A stretch of DNA of 64,000 nucleotides from Sulfuricella denitrificans skB26 (lineage in GTDB: Bacteria; Pseudomonadota; Gammaproteobacteria; Burkholderiales; Sulfuricellaceae), in assembly GCF_000297055.2 (NCBI RefSeq), contig NC_022357.1, positions 1,240,001 to 1,304,000 on the forward strand. The letters are read 5' to 3'. Each line of letters begins with the position of its first letter. Positions within the stretch are counted from its first letter, which is position 1. The notes beneath the pieces are model-generated. The model was given only the letters and a program-made list of their open reading frames with translations. It did not search any database and was not told where the DNA came from. Positions 9,271 to 17,824 of this stretch are shown here, in pieces. Position numbers and translations under genes: made by a program.

Positions 9271-10671
9271 ATGACGTCTCCCTCTGAACGCTGGAATAGT
9301 TTTTTGCAGGAATGCAGTGAGACCGTATCCGTTGTCAGCCCCTGGCTCTTGACTGGTCGTCTGACCCGGGTTGCCGGGCTGGTGATGGAGGCGGTAGGTC
9401 TGAGGCTTGCGGTAGGTGGTAGCTGTACCGTTCATCTGCCTGAAGGGCATGATGTGGATGCCGAAGTGGTCGGTTTCTCCGGTGAAAAATTGTTTCTCAT
9501 GCCCTCCACCGACGTGTACGGACTGGTGCCGGGTGCACGGGTGACGCCGGTGGATACCCCGGTGCAACGTGTCTCCAGGCAGGGTGGATCGCCTCACGTA
9601 CGGCGTCGTTCCGAAGACCGTGTGCGCCAGGTCCAGGTGGGCGATGAGTTGCTGGGGCGCATTCTGGACGGTGCCGGGCGTCCACTGGATCTTCTTGGGC
9701 CTCTGAATCTGGCTCACCACGTGCCGCTGCACAGTCGTCCCTGCAATCCACTTAGTCGAGCTCCTATCCGGCAAGTTCTGGATGTTGGCGTGCGTGCCAT
9801 CAATGCCTTGCTGACTGTTGGTCGTGGGCAGCGGATGGGTCTTTTTGCCGGCAGCGGTATCGGCAAGAGTATTTTGCTCGGTATGATGGCGCGTTTTACC
9901 AGCGCAGATGTGATCGTGGTTGGCCTGATCGGCGAGCGTGGTCGCGAGGTCAAGGAGTTCATCGAAAATATCCTGGGGCCTGTAGGGCTGGCGCGTTCCG
10001 TGGTAGTCGCCGCACCGGCTGATACCCCGCCATTGCTGCGGTTGCACGGCGCAGCTTATGCGACGTCGATCGCAGAGCATTTTCGCGATCAGGGCAAACA
10101 TGTTCTATTAATTATGGATTCGCTCACACGTTATGCCATGGCTCAACGCGAAATTGCCTTGGCCATCGGCGAGCCGCCGGCTACTAAAGGTTACCCGCCC
10201 TCGGTATTCGCCAAGCTACCACAACTGGTCGAGCGCGCCGGCAACGGCCAGGCAGGCGGGGGGTCCATTACCGCATTTTATACCGTGCTGGTGGAAGGTG
10301 ATGACCAGCAGGATCCGATCGCGGACAGCGCCCGAGCTATTCTTGATGGCCACATCGTGTTGTCGCGCAGCCTTTCCGATCAGGGACATTACCCTGCTAT
10401 TGATATCGAAGCTTCGGTTAGTCGGGCAATTACTGAACTTCTTGCGCCGGAAGATTTGGCACGGGTGCGCAGATTCAAGCTGCTCTATTCCCGCTTCCAG
10501 CGCAGCCGGGATCTGATCAGCGTGGGCGCCTATGTCAGAGGCAGCGACCCATTGCTGGACGAGGCAATGGCGCTTTATCCCCAACTGGAGGCTTTCCTGC
10601 AGCAGGATATGCACCAGTGCGATAGCTACGCTGACAGTCGCAGTCGCCTGACCACAATGTTCAATACTTAA
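9271..10671 (+). CDS. fliI: Flagellum-specific export ATPase FliI
   Basis: A 466-residue F1-beta-like ATPase that powers and unfolds export substrates for the flagellar type III apparatus. Walker A is GSGIGKS (194-200); Walker B lies in [18 protein letters not shown]. The family signatures [10 protein letters not shown] and [15 protein letters not shown] are present. Length fits the family (about 440-470). It starts 35 bases after fliH with only a weak ribosome-binding sequence, so translation may depend on coupling within the operon. The neighbours fliH and fliJ encode its regulator and its central stalk. Confidence 0.97.
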   Translation: MTSPSERWNSFLQECSETVSVVSPWLLTGRLTRVAGLVMEAVGLRLAVGGSCTVHLPEGHDVDAEVVGFSGEKLFLMPSTDVYGLVPGARVTPVDTPVQRVSRQGGSPHVRRRSEDRVRQVQVGDELLGRILDGAGRPLDLLGPLNLAHHVPLHSRPCNPLSRAPIRQVLDVGVRAINALLTVGRGQRMGLFAGSGIGKSILLGMMARFTSADVIVVGLIGERGREVKEFIENILGPVGLARSVVVAAPADTPPLLRLHGAAYATSIAEHFRDQGKHVLLIMDSLTRYAMAQREIALAIGEPPATKGYPPSVFAKLPQLVERAGNGQAGGGSITAFYTVLVEGDDQQDPIADSARAILDGHIVLSRSLSDQGHYPAIDIEASVSRAITELLAPEDLARVRRFKLLYSRFQRSRDLISVGAYVRGSDPLLDEAMALYPQLEAFLQQDMHQCDSYADSRSRLTTMFNT

Positions 10672-10690
10672 GCGCGAAACTTGAATAGAT

Positions 10691-11152
10691 ATGCCGAGGC
10701 GATTTCCTCTCCAGCCCCTTCTGGATCTTGCCCAGAATCATACGGATGCTGCGGCGCGCGATCTGCACACGCTTAAGGTAAAGTGGCAGGTTGCAGAAGA
10801 AAAGTTCCAGCAGTTGGCAGTCTATCGTGAAGATTACAGAGCAAAGTTGTTGCAGACCACGAAATTGGGCATGCAGGTGAGCTCCCTCAGGGACTTTCAA
10901 CTTTTCCTAGGCAAAATCGAGGCCGCCATCCGCCAGCAAGCAGAAGAAGTGGAACGCTGCAAAAAACGCTGGGAAGATGGTCGTCATGAATGGCAGGCGA
11001 AGCAGCGCAAACTCAAGGCCTTCGATACGCTGTCTCAGCGTCATCTGATCAGCGAGCGAAAGCGTGAAGACAAGCTCGAGCAGCGTGAGCAGGATGAGCT
11101 TTCCGGCAATAAATTCAAGCATGAAGAGCCAACGGATCCTCCTGACACCTGA
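10691..11152 (+). CDS. fliJ: Flagellar export protein FliJ
   Basis: A 153-residue protein, predicted to be almost entirely alpha-helical coiled coil, rich in Lys, Arg, Glu and Gln. FliJ inserts into the FliI hexamer like the gamma subunit of F1 and escorts chaperones. The N-terminus RRFPLQPLLDLAQNHTDAA is the usual FliJ opening. It lies 19 bases after fliI and 61 bases before fliK. Sequence conservation of FliJ is low in general, so the call leans on the helical character, size and operon position, all of which agree. Confidence 0.93.
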   Translation: MPRRFPLQPLLDLAQNHTDAAARDLHTLKVKWQVAEEKFQQLAVYREDYRAKLLQTTKLGMQVSSLRDFQLFLGKIEAAIRQQAEEVERCKKRWEDGRHEWQAKQRKLKAFDTLSQRHLISERKREDKLEQREQDELSGNKFKHEEPTDPPDT

Positions 11153-11213
11153 TGTTGGTATGCGTCTTGCTTAATTTACGGCTAAACCTAAAGTGATTGC
11201 GAAAGGATGGCCG

Positions 11214-12245
11214 ATGCCACAATTATCTATTACTCCTGCTGTCTCTCCGCAAGCCAGTGCCGGCATCAGTCAGGTATCAGCCTTAGTCGCCCCTGCCACG
11301 GAAGCTGGGGATGGCTTGGAGAGCGCGTCGGAAATTAATTTCGGGGCGGTTCTTACCAAACAGTTGAGGGGGATTGCTTCGCTGCTTGAGAAAAAAGAAG
11401 ACGATGGGCTTTCCTTGGCCGCAGCTAACGAAACTGCAGAGCCTGTTGCGAATGCAGACGCAGCAGTGCTTCCCGTTGATTTGTCTGTCTTGACTGCTGC
11501 AATGTTTGTTTCGGTATCTCCCGCTCGTGCAGGGGCTGGAGCAGGAATTCCAGCCGAAACCGATTCGGAAAAGCCGCTGATACACTTGCCGAAGGCTGGC
11601 GAAATCCGGTTGGCGGCAGGATTTGCCGCCAACGGCAAAAACTTGCCGCCAGGGATGTCCCCGGAGCAGGGGTTTGCCGGCAAGCTGGCTGATCTGGTGG
11701 AAGTTCCAGCAGGCGATACGGGTGGGGAATTTCATTCGACTTACTTACCTGCTGCGGCAAATCCTTCCGCTACGGCAGTCATGTTCCGAAATCCGGAGCC
11801 GTTACCGACTTTGCCCGTCGCACCTAGAGTCGGTTCAGCTGAATGGGGTGGAGCGGTCGGCGAGAAAGTTGTCTGGATGGCTAACCAGAGTCATCAAGTG
11901 GCTGAACTGCGTCTTAACCCGCCCAATCTCGGGCCGCTCGAGGTGCGTTTGACGATTAGTAACGATCAGGCTAGCGCTTTGTTCGTTTCCCATCATTCCG
12001 CTGTGCGCGAGGCAATCGAGACGGCATTGCCGCGGTTGCGCGAAATGCTGGCAGACAGCGGTATCATGCTGGGCAATGTGACGGTTGGCTCGGAATCCTT
12101 CAGCCAGCAACAAGCGTCTGATCAGAGGAATGGTAAAGAGGGAAATCGCGGTGGGCTGGGATCGGAGGGTGCTATAGCCCCGTTGACCATGTCGGGGCGG
12201 CCTGCTGGACTGGCTCGCGATGGCATGGTTGATATTTTTGCCTGA
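11214..12245 (+). CDS. fliK: Flagellar hook-length control protein FliK
   Basis: Secreted molecular ruler that sets hook length and triggers the export specificity switch with FlhB. The N-terminal two thirds is low complexity, rich in Ala, Pro, Glu and Gly. The C-terminal hook-length domain (about residues 210-300) has the conserved run ELRLNPPNLGPLEVRLTI, followed by LPRLREMLADSGI. The ATG at 11214 is preferred because AAAGGA sits six bases upstream; a GTG at 11193 in frame would add seven residues. It is the last gene before a strong terminator, so it ends the fliE-led transcript. 343 residues. Confidence 0.94.
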   Translation: MPQLSITPAVSPQASAGISQVSALVAPATEAGDGLESASEINFGAVLTKQLRGIASLLEKKEDDGLSLAAANETAEPVANADAAVLPVDLSVLTAAMFVSVSPARAGAGAGIPAETDSEKPLIHLPKAGEIRLAAGFAANGKNLPPGMSPEQGFAGKLADLVEVPAGDTGGEFHSTYLPAAANPSATAVMFRNPEPLPTLPVAPRVGSAEWGGAVGEKVVWMANQSHQVAELRLNPPNLGPLEVRLTISNDQASALFVSHHSAVREAIETALPRLREMLADSGIMLGNVTVGSESFSQQQASDQRNGKEGNRGGLGSEGAIAPLTMSGRPAGLARDGMVDIFA

Positions 12246-12273
12246 AATCAATATACGACCATTTGGCAAAAAT

Positions 12274-12312
12274 AAAGCAGCTATCTCAATGAGATAGCTG
12301 CTTTTTGTTTTA
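12274..12312 (+). terminator. Rho-independent terminator after fliK
   Basis: A perfect 14-base-pair stem (arms 12274-12287 and 12291-12304) closes a three-base loop and is followed by a T-rich run (TTTTTGTTTT). It separates fliEFGHIJK from fliLMNOPQR. The arms begin with AAA and end with TTT, so a weaker effect on minus-strand transcripts is possible. Confidence 0.93.
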
Positions 12313-12377
12313 TCTGGCGATAAAATGGTGGGCAGCAACAGGTTTTGGTTTACGGTAGTCCTTGCATTATATTTGAG

Positions 12378-12406
12378 TTGATATTATAAAGAACATAAAA
12401 TATCAT
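12378..12406 (+). promoter_or_regulatory. Sigma-70-type promoter upstream of fliL
   Basis: TTGATA (12378-12383) and TATCAT (12401-12406) each match five of six consensus bases and are separated by exactly 17 bases. The region is AT-rich. It lies downstream of the fliK terminator and about 90 bases upstream of the fliL start, so fliLMNOPQR probably has its own promoter. Observed from sequence only. Confidence 0.65.
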
Positions 12407-12498
12407 CTGAAACTGGTTGTTTTTAATATTGTTTAGCTGTCTATTTTGGAATTAACTGGAATGGGCAACTGAAGTAGCAGGGCAAAGGGACACGAGGC

Positions 12499-12993
12499 AT
12501 GGCAAGGGACAAGGCGAAAGAAGAGGTCGTGGCGGATGAGCCACCCAAGAAGAAGGGAAAACTGTTTCTGATTCTCGGTATTCTGTTGGCGTTGGGCGGT
12601 GCGGGTGGTGGTGCGGCATGGTACTTCTCCCAGTCAGATACAAAGTCTACCGAGCACAAGGAAGAAAAGCCGAAGTCGCCGGTTTTCGTGACGCTGGAGA
12701 CCTTTACCGTCAATTTGCAGGCAGATGGGAGCGGCGAACATTATCTCCAGGTCGGGATTGATTTGAAAGTGACTGACTCTACTGTGGTTGATCTGGTTAA
12801 ACTACATATGCCGGAAATTCGTAATGGTGTGCTGTTACTCCTTTCGAGCAAGAGTGCCGAGCAGATCGCCAGCCTGGAGGGCAAGCAGAAATTGAGTGCT
12901 GAAATTCAGGAGCAGGTAAACAAACCACTTAATGCCAAAGTTGCGGGCAAGGGCGTGACAGGTGTGTTTTTCACATCCTTTGTCATTCAGTGA
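12499..12993 (+). CDS. fliL: Flagellar basal body-associated protein FliL
   Basis: A 164-residue inner-membrane protein with one transmembrane helix at about residues 22-42, just after a charged cytoplasmic N-terminus. A periplasmic domain resembling stomatin-type folds follows (FVTLETFTVNLQADGSGEHY). FliL surrounds and supports stator units. The ATG at 12499 has GAGG just upstream. It opens the fliLMNOPQR operon behind its own candidate promoter; fliM follows after 38 bases. Length is normal for the family (150-180). Confidence 0.94.
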   Translation: MARDKAKEEVVADEPPKKKGKLFLILGILLALGGAGGGAAWYFSQSDTKSTEHKEEKPKSPVFVTLETFTVNLQADGSGEHYLQVGIDLKVTDSTVVDLVKLHMPEIRNGVLLLLSSKSAEQIASLEGKQKLSAEIQEQVNKPLNAKVAGKGVTGVFFTSFVIQ

Positions 12994-13031
12994 TGAGGGT
13001 GTTGGGCAGTAATAATTCCTAAAGGGCGCAT

Positions 13032-14033
13032 GTGGCAGACGACATACTGTCTCAGGACGAAGTTGATGCCTTACTCAAGGGTGTAACCGGAGAGGAGGAG
13101 GCTGTCGCCGCTGACGAGGGCCGAGAGGGTGCTCGTCCCTACAATCTGGCCAAGCAGGAGCGAATCGTCCGGGGTCGTATGCCCACCCTGGAAATTATCA
13201 ACGAGCGTTTTGCCCGATTGTTCCGTATTGCATTGTTCAATTTTATGCGTCGCACCGCTGAAATTTCTGTTAGCCCGGTGCGTGTTCTCAAGTACAGTGA
13301 ATTTGTTCGCAACCTGGTCGTGCCGACCAACCTGAACATGGTGCAAATCAAGCCGCTACGCGGCACGTCGCTGTTTATTTTTGATCCGAATTTGGTGTTT
13401 CTGGTTGTGGACAACCTGTTTGGCGGTGATGGGCGTTTTCATATGCGCGTGGAAGGTCGTGATTTCACGCCGACAGAGCAGCGCATCATTCAACGTATGC
13501 TGGAAGTGGTTTTTTCCGAATACAAGAAAGCCTGGGAATCAGTCTACCAGGTTGACTTCGAATATATCCGTTCCGAAATGAATACCCAGTTTGCCAATAT
13601 CGCCACGCCCAGCGAAGTAGTGGTAGTCACCACGTTCAACATCGAATTAGGATCTGGTGGTGGCGATTTTCACATCTGTATGCCCTATGCTATGATCGAG
13701 CCGATTCGCGATATTCTGTATAGCAGCATGCAGGGCGAGCGCATGGAGGTGGACCATCGCTGGGCAAAACTGATGACGAAGCAGGTGCAATCAGCAGAGG
13801 TGGATCTGGTTGCGAACCTGGGCGAGGCCCCGGTTAATCTTGGACAAATTCTGAATATGAAAGTGGGGGATGTGATTTCCCTTGATATTCCCGAAGCGAT
13901 TGTTGCTGAAGTGGATGGCGTTCCTGTGCTGGAATGCAATTATGGTATTCTCAATGGTCAGTACGCGCTCAAGGTGAACAAAATCATTGCCGGCGCGGAT
14001 GACGAATCCGGCCTCGGAGGCCAACATGGCTGA
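13032..14033 (+). CDS. fliM: Flagellar motor switch protein FliM
   Basis: A 333-residue C-ring protein. The N-terminal CheY-P-binding peptide is present (ILSQDEVDALLKGV). The middle domain (about 45-235) and C-terminal SpoA-type domain (about 250-325, LGQILNMKVGDVISLDIPE) follow. It receives phosphorylated CheY and transmits the reversal signal to FliG. The start is GTG at 13032 with AAAGGG upstream; the overlapping ATG at 13030 is out of frame. It overlaps fliN by eight bases, suggesting coupled synthesis of C-ring subunits. Confidence 0.97.
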   Translation: MADDILSQDEVDALLKGVTGEEEAVAADEGREGARPYNLAKQERIVRGRMPTLEIINERFARLFRIALFNFMRRTAEISVSPVRVLKYSEFVRNLVVPTNLNMVQIKPLRGTSLFIFDPNLVFLVVDNLFGGDGRFHMRVEGRDFTPTEQRIIQRMLEVVFSEYKKAWESVYQVDFEYIRSEMNTQFANIATPSEVVVVTTFNIELGSGGGDFHICMPYAMIEPIRDILYSSMQGERMEVDHRWAKLMTKQVQSAEVDLVANLGEAPVNLGQILNMKVGDVISLDIPEAIVAEVDGVPVLECNYGILNGQYALKVNKIIAGADDESGLGGQHG

Positions 14034-14529
14034 CGAAAACGCTGAAAATTCTGCTGGTACAGACGATTGGGCGGCTGCGATGGCTGAGCAGGCGACAGCG
14101 GATACATCTGCCGGTACTCCGGCTGAGGACGATTGGGGTGCGGCACTAGCCGAGCAGGCCACCTCTGCGACGCAGGATGCTTCAGCCATGTTTGCCGGAA
14201 GCAATCCAGCCGCAGCGAAGGCCCAGTTCGAGCAGCTTTCCCCCTCCGGTATTCCTGCCGGTGCGCCTAATAACATCGACATGATCCTGGACATCCCGGT
14301 CAACCTCACAGTCGAACTGGGGCGCACCAAGCTGGCAATTCGCAGTTTGTTGCAACTGGCCCAGGGATCCGTGGTGGAGTTGGATGGTCTGGCGGGCGAG
14401 CCGATGGACGTGCTGGTCAATGGTTGCCTGATCGCCCAGGGTGAGGTGGTGGTGGTGAACGACAAATTCGGAATTCGCCTGACCGACATTATTTCGCCTA
14501 CCGAACGCATACGCAGACTACATAAATGA
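14026..14529 (+). CDS. fliN: Flagellar motor switch protein FliN
   Basis: C-ring base protein of 167 residues. The N-terminal half is acidic and low complexity, with a duplicated DDWGAALAEQAT-like segment. The C-terminal SpoA domain (about 85-165, starting DIPVNLTVELGRTKLAIRSL) is well conserved. The ATG at 14026 is chosen because GGAGG lies five bases upstream; in-frame codons from 13987 would sit inside fliM. It overlaps fliM by eight bases and fliO by four. The extended N-terminus compared with E. coli FliN (137 residues) is common in polar flagellates. Confidence 0.96.
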   Translation: MADENAENSAGTDDWAAAMAEQATADTSAGTPAEDDWGAALAEQATSATQDASAMFAGSNPAAAKAQFEQLSPSGIPAGAPNNIDMILDIPVNLTVELGRTKLAIRSLLQLAQGSVVELDGLAGEPMDVLVNGCLIAQGEVVVVNDKFGIRLTDIISPTERIRRLHK

Positions 14530-14987
14530 GTCCGATGAACGAGACGGTGGCGCGACTCTCCGTTGGGCTTTCTCTGTTTTTACTATCTTTCACGATCCTG
14601 GCCGCTGAGCCAGTCGTTCCAGTACCGATTGCTTCACCAATTTCCTTTGGGGGTATGTTCCAGGTTCTGTTAGGTCTAGGCTTGGTGCTGGTGACGGTGG
14701 CCGGCTCAGCCTGGCTGCTCAGACGTTTCTCCCCTGGTCAGATAGGTGCGGGCGGAGCAGTCAAGGTAATCGGCGGTGTTGCGCTAGGTCCCAAGGAGCG
14801 ATTGGTGCTGGTGGAGATTGGTGAAACCTGGTTGGTACTGGGGGTTGCACCGGGTCAGGTGAACACCCTGCATACGTTGGTTAAACCGGAAGGGGGGGCA
14901 TTTTCCGAAGTGCCGTCCAGTGGAGAAGAGAACGGATTTTCGGTATGGCTCAAACAGGCAATGCAGGGGCGCAAACTTGGGAAATAG
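14526..14987 (+). CDS. fliO: Flagellar biosynthesis protein FliO
   Basis: A 153-residue membrane protein that assists FliP ring assembly in the export gate. There is an N-terminal hydrophobic signal-like segment (about 11-30) and a second transmembrane helix (about 43-65, [21 protein letters not shown]). A small cytoplasmic domain follows (about 75-120, with [22 protein letters not shown]), typical of FliO. It begins at an ATGA overlap with fliN. FliO is poorly conserved, but position between fliN and fliP and the topology agree. Confidence 0.93.
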   Translation: MSPMNETVARLSVGLSLFLLSFTILAAEPVVPVPIASPISFGGMFQVLLGLGLVLVTVAGSAWLLRRFSPGQIGAGGAVKVIGGVALGPKERLVLVEIGETWLVLGVAPGQVNTLHTLVKPEGGAFSEVPSSGEENGFSVWLKQAMQGRKLGK

Positions 14988-15009
14988 AACAGGGTTGCTT
15001 CCTCTTGGA

Positions 15010-15831
15010 GTGAGAGAGGGAAGAGGTCATGGCGTACCGCTGTTTCATCGGTTGTGGCTGAGGCTTACCACTACCCTTGGGATAAAATCGTTGTTTGCCG
15101 CCATGTTGCTGGCGCTGGGTGTACTTCTGCCGTTAACTGCCATGGCGGTCAATTCAGGATTGCCTGCTTTTACCAGCGTGCCAGGGCCAGGTGGTGCCCA
15201 GACTTATACCCTTAGTATTCAGACACTGCTATTGATGACAGCGCTGACATTTTTGCCAGCGGTGTTGCTAATGATGACGGCGTTTACCCGTATTATCATC
15301 GTTCTGTCGCTGTTGCGCATGGCAATCGGCACGATGCAGGCACCTCCCAATCAGATTCTGATCGGCCTTTCCCTGTTTTTGACATTTTTCGTCATGGCGC
15401 CGGTGTTCGATAAGATTTATGCAGAGGCTTATCAGCCTTATGCGGAACAAAAAATCGATTTTAACCAGGCGCTGGAGAAGGGGGCCGCACCATTGAAAGC
15501 CTTTATGTTGCGGCAGACGCGCCAGGATGATCTGGCGCTGTTTGTCAAACTTTCCAACAGCGCACCTTTGCCCGGACCGGAAGCGGTGCCGATGAAAATT
15601 CTTGTGCCGGCCTATGTGATCAGCGAGCTTAAAACCGCATTCCAGATTGGTTTTGTGGTGTTTCTACCATTCCTGATTATAGACATGGTGGTGGCCAGCG
15701 TATTGATGTCTATGGGTATGATGATGCTGTCGCCGATGGTGATCTCATTGCCCTTCAAACTGATGCTGTTCGTGCTGGTGGATGGCTGGAATCTGCTTAT
15801 CGGTTCCCTGGTGCAGAGTTTCTACACATGA
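15010..15831 (+). CDS. fliP: Flagellar export gate protein FliP
   Basis: A core polytopic subunit of the export gate. The mature part is highly conserved ([38 protein letters not shown], ending [13 protein letters not shown]). An N-terminal signal peptide ends near LPLTAMA. The start is uncertain: GTG at 15010, TTG at 15052 and an upstream ATG at 14920 inside fliO are all in frame, and none has a clear ribosome-binding sequence. GTG 15010 gives 273 residues, TTG 15052 gives 259, nearer the family's usual 245-255. It overlaps fliQ by four bases. Confidence 0.94.
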   Translation: MREGRGHGVPLFHRLWLRLTTTLGIKSLFAAMLLALGVLLPLTAMAVNSGLPAFTSVPGPGGAQTYTLSIQTLLLMTALTFLPAVLLMMTAFTRIIIVLSLLRMAIGTMQAPPNQILIGLSLFLTFFVMAPVFDKIYAEAYQPYAEQKIDFNQALEKGAAPLKAFMLRQTRQDDLALFVKLSNSAPLPGPEAVPMKILVPAYVISELKTAFQIGFVVFLPFLIIDMVVASVLMSMGMMMLSPMVISLPFKLMLFVLVDGWNLLIGSLVQSFYT

Positions 15832-16097
15832 CACCGGAAAGCGTGATCACTATTGGTCAGCAGGCGGTAGAAATCACCCTGCTGGTGTCGGCGCCGTTGC
15901 TCCTCTCAGCACTGGCCGTCGGCTTGGTGGTGAGTATCTTTCAGGCCGCTACGCAGATCAATGAAATGACCCTGTCGTTCATCCCCAAGCTGCTGGTAAT
16001 GTTTGTCATGCTGGTAGTGGCAGGGCCATGGATGTTAAATCTGTTGATGGATTTTACCCGCCGCCTGTATACCAGTATTCCAGGTTTGGTGGGCTAG
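15828..16097 (+). CDS. fliQ: Flagellar export gate protein FliQ
   Basis: An 89-residue inner-membrane protein with two transmembrane helices (about 16-38 and 50-72) and the family signature [20 protein letters not shown]-like run ([20 protein letters not shown]). Four copies surround FliP and FliR in the export gate. The length matches the family exactly. It overlaps the fliP stop in an ATGA arrangement and is followed ten bases later by fliR. Confidence 0.96.
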   Translation: MTPESVITIGQQAVEITLLVSAPLLLSALAVGLVVSIFQAATQINEMTLSFIPKLLVMFVMLVVAGPWMLNLLMDFTRRLYTSIPGLVG

Positions 16098-16107
16098 CCG
16101 TGCCGGG

Positions 16108-16902
16108 ATGATCAGCGTCACTTCAGTCCAGTTAAGCGCCTGGCTGAGTGCTTTCATCTGGCCATTTTTTCGTATCCTTGCCTTAGTCAGTAGCGCACCT
16201 ATTTTAGGCAATCCCAGCGTTCCTTTGCGGGTGAAAATTGGTCTGGCCCTTGTCCTCACACTGGTTCTGTCGCCCATTCTTGGTAGCATGCCAGCGGTGG
16301 AACCGGGTTCTGCAATCGGTCTCTTGATTCTGGCACAACAGGTCGTGATTGGCGTGGCGATTGGATTCATCATGCGCATCATCTTCACAGCAGTGGAAAT
16401 GGCCGGTAATATTGCTGGCATGCAGATGGGGTTGGGATTTGCCACCTTTTTCGATCCGCAAAATGCTTCCCAGTCTCCCGTGGTGGCGCAGCTTCTGGGT
16501 TTGCTCGCCACCTTGTTGTTTCTGGCCCTGAATGGTCATTTGTATATGATCGAGCTATTGGCTCAAAGCTTTCAGGCATTACCGGTGTCACTCAAACCTT
16601 TTTCCGCGGCCGGTTGGCGTGCTCTGGCAGGTTGGGGTGGGGAGATATTTCTTGCCGGGTTGCTGCTTTCCATGCCTATCATGGCGGCCCTGTTAGTTAC
16701 CAACCTGGCGCTGGGCATCATGACTCGTGCCGCGCCGCAACTGAATGTGTTCTCGGTTGGATTCCCGATCACGCTGGCAGCCGGATTTGTCGTGCTGAGC
16801 ATCGCTTTTCCTTATTTCGTTCCCTTGTTTGACCGTTTGCTTCATGACGCTTTGCAGATGGCGATGCAAGTCTTGCGTCTGGCAAATCCCACAGAGCCCT
16901 GA
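16108..16902 (+). CDS. fliR: Flagellar export gate protein FliR
   Basis: A 264-residue polytopic membrane protein with about six hydrophobic segments; it completes the FliP5-FliQ4-FliR1 export gate. Conserved stretches include MQMGLGFATFFDPQN and the C-terminal NVFSVGFPITLAAGF. Length agrees with the family (about 260). The last base of its stop codon is the first base of the next gene's ATG, so the downstream methyltransferase is probably translated from the same message. Confidence 0.96.
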   Translation: MISVTSVQLSAWLSAFIWPFFRILALVSSAPILGNPSVPLRVKIGLALVLTLVLSPILGSMPAVEPGSAIGLLILAQQVVIGVAIGFIMRIIFTAVEMAGNIAGMQMGLGFATFFDPQNASQSPVVAQLLGLLATLLFLALNGHLYMIELLAQSFQALPVSLKPFSAAGWRALAGWGGEIFLAGLLLSMPIMAALLVTNLALGIMTRAAPQLNVFSVGFPITLAAGFVVLSIAFPYFVPLFDRLLHDALQMAMQVLRLANPTEP

Positions 16903-17426
16903 TGGTTCCATATCTACGGTTTGTTTCCGCATCTTCCGAATGGGTGGTGCGTTGCGCTCCGCTTATTCGTGGCGGCGGTCGGGTATTGGACGTAGCTTGC
17001 GGTACCGGCAGACACACTCGCTTCCTGATTCAGGCTGGGTTTCAGGTCGAAGCGGTGGATCGTGATGTTTCCACATTGTCCATTTTGTCTGGTGCTGTTA
17101 TACGCCAGGCAGACCTTGAAGGCGAAGCCTGGCCATATTCTGCCGGAGAGTTCGATGGTATTGTGGTTACCAATTATTTGCATCGCCCTCTGTTTTGTCG
17201 TCTGTTCGAAGCACTCGCTGCGGGTGGGGTGCTGATTTATGAAACATTTTCCGAAGGCAATGAATGGTTAGGCAGGCCACGTAACCCGGACTATCTTCTC
17301 AAGTCAGGGGAATTGCTTGATCTAATAAAAGGTCAGCTGGAAGTCAACGCTTATGAGGAGTTGTGCGTTTTTGAAAATAACCGTGCCGTAGTGCAGCGGG
17401 TTTGTGCAATTAAGACCAAGAAGTAA
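16902..17426 (+). CDS. SAM-dependent methyltransferase (class I), unknown substrate
   Basis: A 174-residue Rossmann-type methyltransferase. Motif I is RVLDVACGTGRHTRFL (about 27-42) and an acidic residue follows in VEAVDRD. A motif IV-like segment is FDGIVVTNYLHRPLF. This short form has little beyond the core, resembling TehB-like and related small-molecule methyltransferases; no substrate can be deduced. The ATG overlaps the fliR stop by one base, which couples it to the flagellar operon in translation, though this may simply reflect gene compaction. No flagellar role is established from the sequence. Confidence 0.8.
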   Translation: MVPYLRFVSASSEWVVRCAPLIRGGGRVLDVACGTGRHTRFLIQAGFQVEAVDRDVSTLSILSGAVIRQADLEGEAWPYSAGEFDGIVVTNYLHRPLFCRLFEALAAGGVLIYETFSEGNEWLGRPRNPDYLLKSGELLDLIKGQLEVNAYEELCVFENNRAVVQRVCAIKTKK

Positions 17427-17519
17427 ATTTTCATTTATCCCTTTATTTTTCTCAGCCGTACCCGATATAACCTTTACAGGCGCAAGATAAACATATGGGC
17501 GAGATAATGGAGGTGAATC

Positions 17520-17747
17520 ATGATAGTGACTATGGATATGTGCTCTGTAAAAGTGGAGAGCGACTATACTTCTGAGGTGATGTGCGCTGGCTGGAATCCC
17601 GTTATTGCGATGATGCAAGACAGGGCGGCAGAAATTGCCGCACAGTTGATCCATTATCAGTTCCAATGCGCTGGCGGGATGCCGGTGGATGTGGCGGCTA
17701 TGGACGCCGAGACTTTTCTGGAACGGATGTACTCTTCCCAGAGATAG
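17520..17747 (+). CDS. Small conserved-looking protein of unknown function upstream of nrdJ
   Basis: A 75-residue frame preceded by GGAGG at good spacing (start ATG 17520; in-frame ATGs at 17532 and 17538 are alternatives). It has three cysteines (C8, C22, C50) and two Gly pairs, and no signal peptide or transmembrane segment. A helical central part (MMQDRAAEIAAQLIHYQF) precedes an acidic C-terminus. I do not recognise the family. It lies 77 bases before the class II ribonucleotide reductase on the same strand, with a strong hairpin between them. A role linked to that enzyme is only a positional guess. Confidence 0.6.
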   Translation: MIVTMDMCSVKVESDYTSEVMCAGWNPVIAMMQDRAAEIAAQLIHYQFQCAGGMPVDVAAMDAETFLERMYSSQR

Positions 17748-17774
17748 TTAGCGGACGTTGAGTCCTTTAAAATT

Positions 17775-17813
17775 GGCGAGAACTGCGAACGCGGTTCTCG
17801 CCTTTGTTATTTT
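17775..17813 (+). terminator. Strong hairpin with T-tract between the small gene and nrdJ
   Basis: Arms GGCGAGAAC (17775-17783) and GTTCTCGCC (17794-17802) pair perfectly, and the inner bases (TGC/GCG) extend the stem by a G-T and two G-C pairs around a short loop. TTTGTTATTTT follows. This has the form of an intrinsic terminator. It ends only 12 bases before the nrdJ start codon, so it either terminates the small gene's transcript or attenuates nrdJ. Confidence 0.8.
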
Positions 17814-17824
17814 GGAAGTCCTCG

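Noticed and set aside
9091-10101. A 336-codon open frame on the minus strand
   Set aside because: Antisense to fliI and fliH, no recognisable domain or ribosome-binding site.
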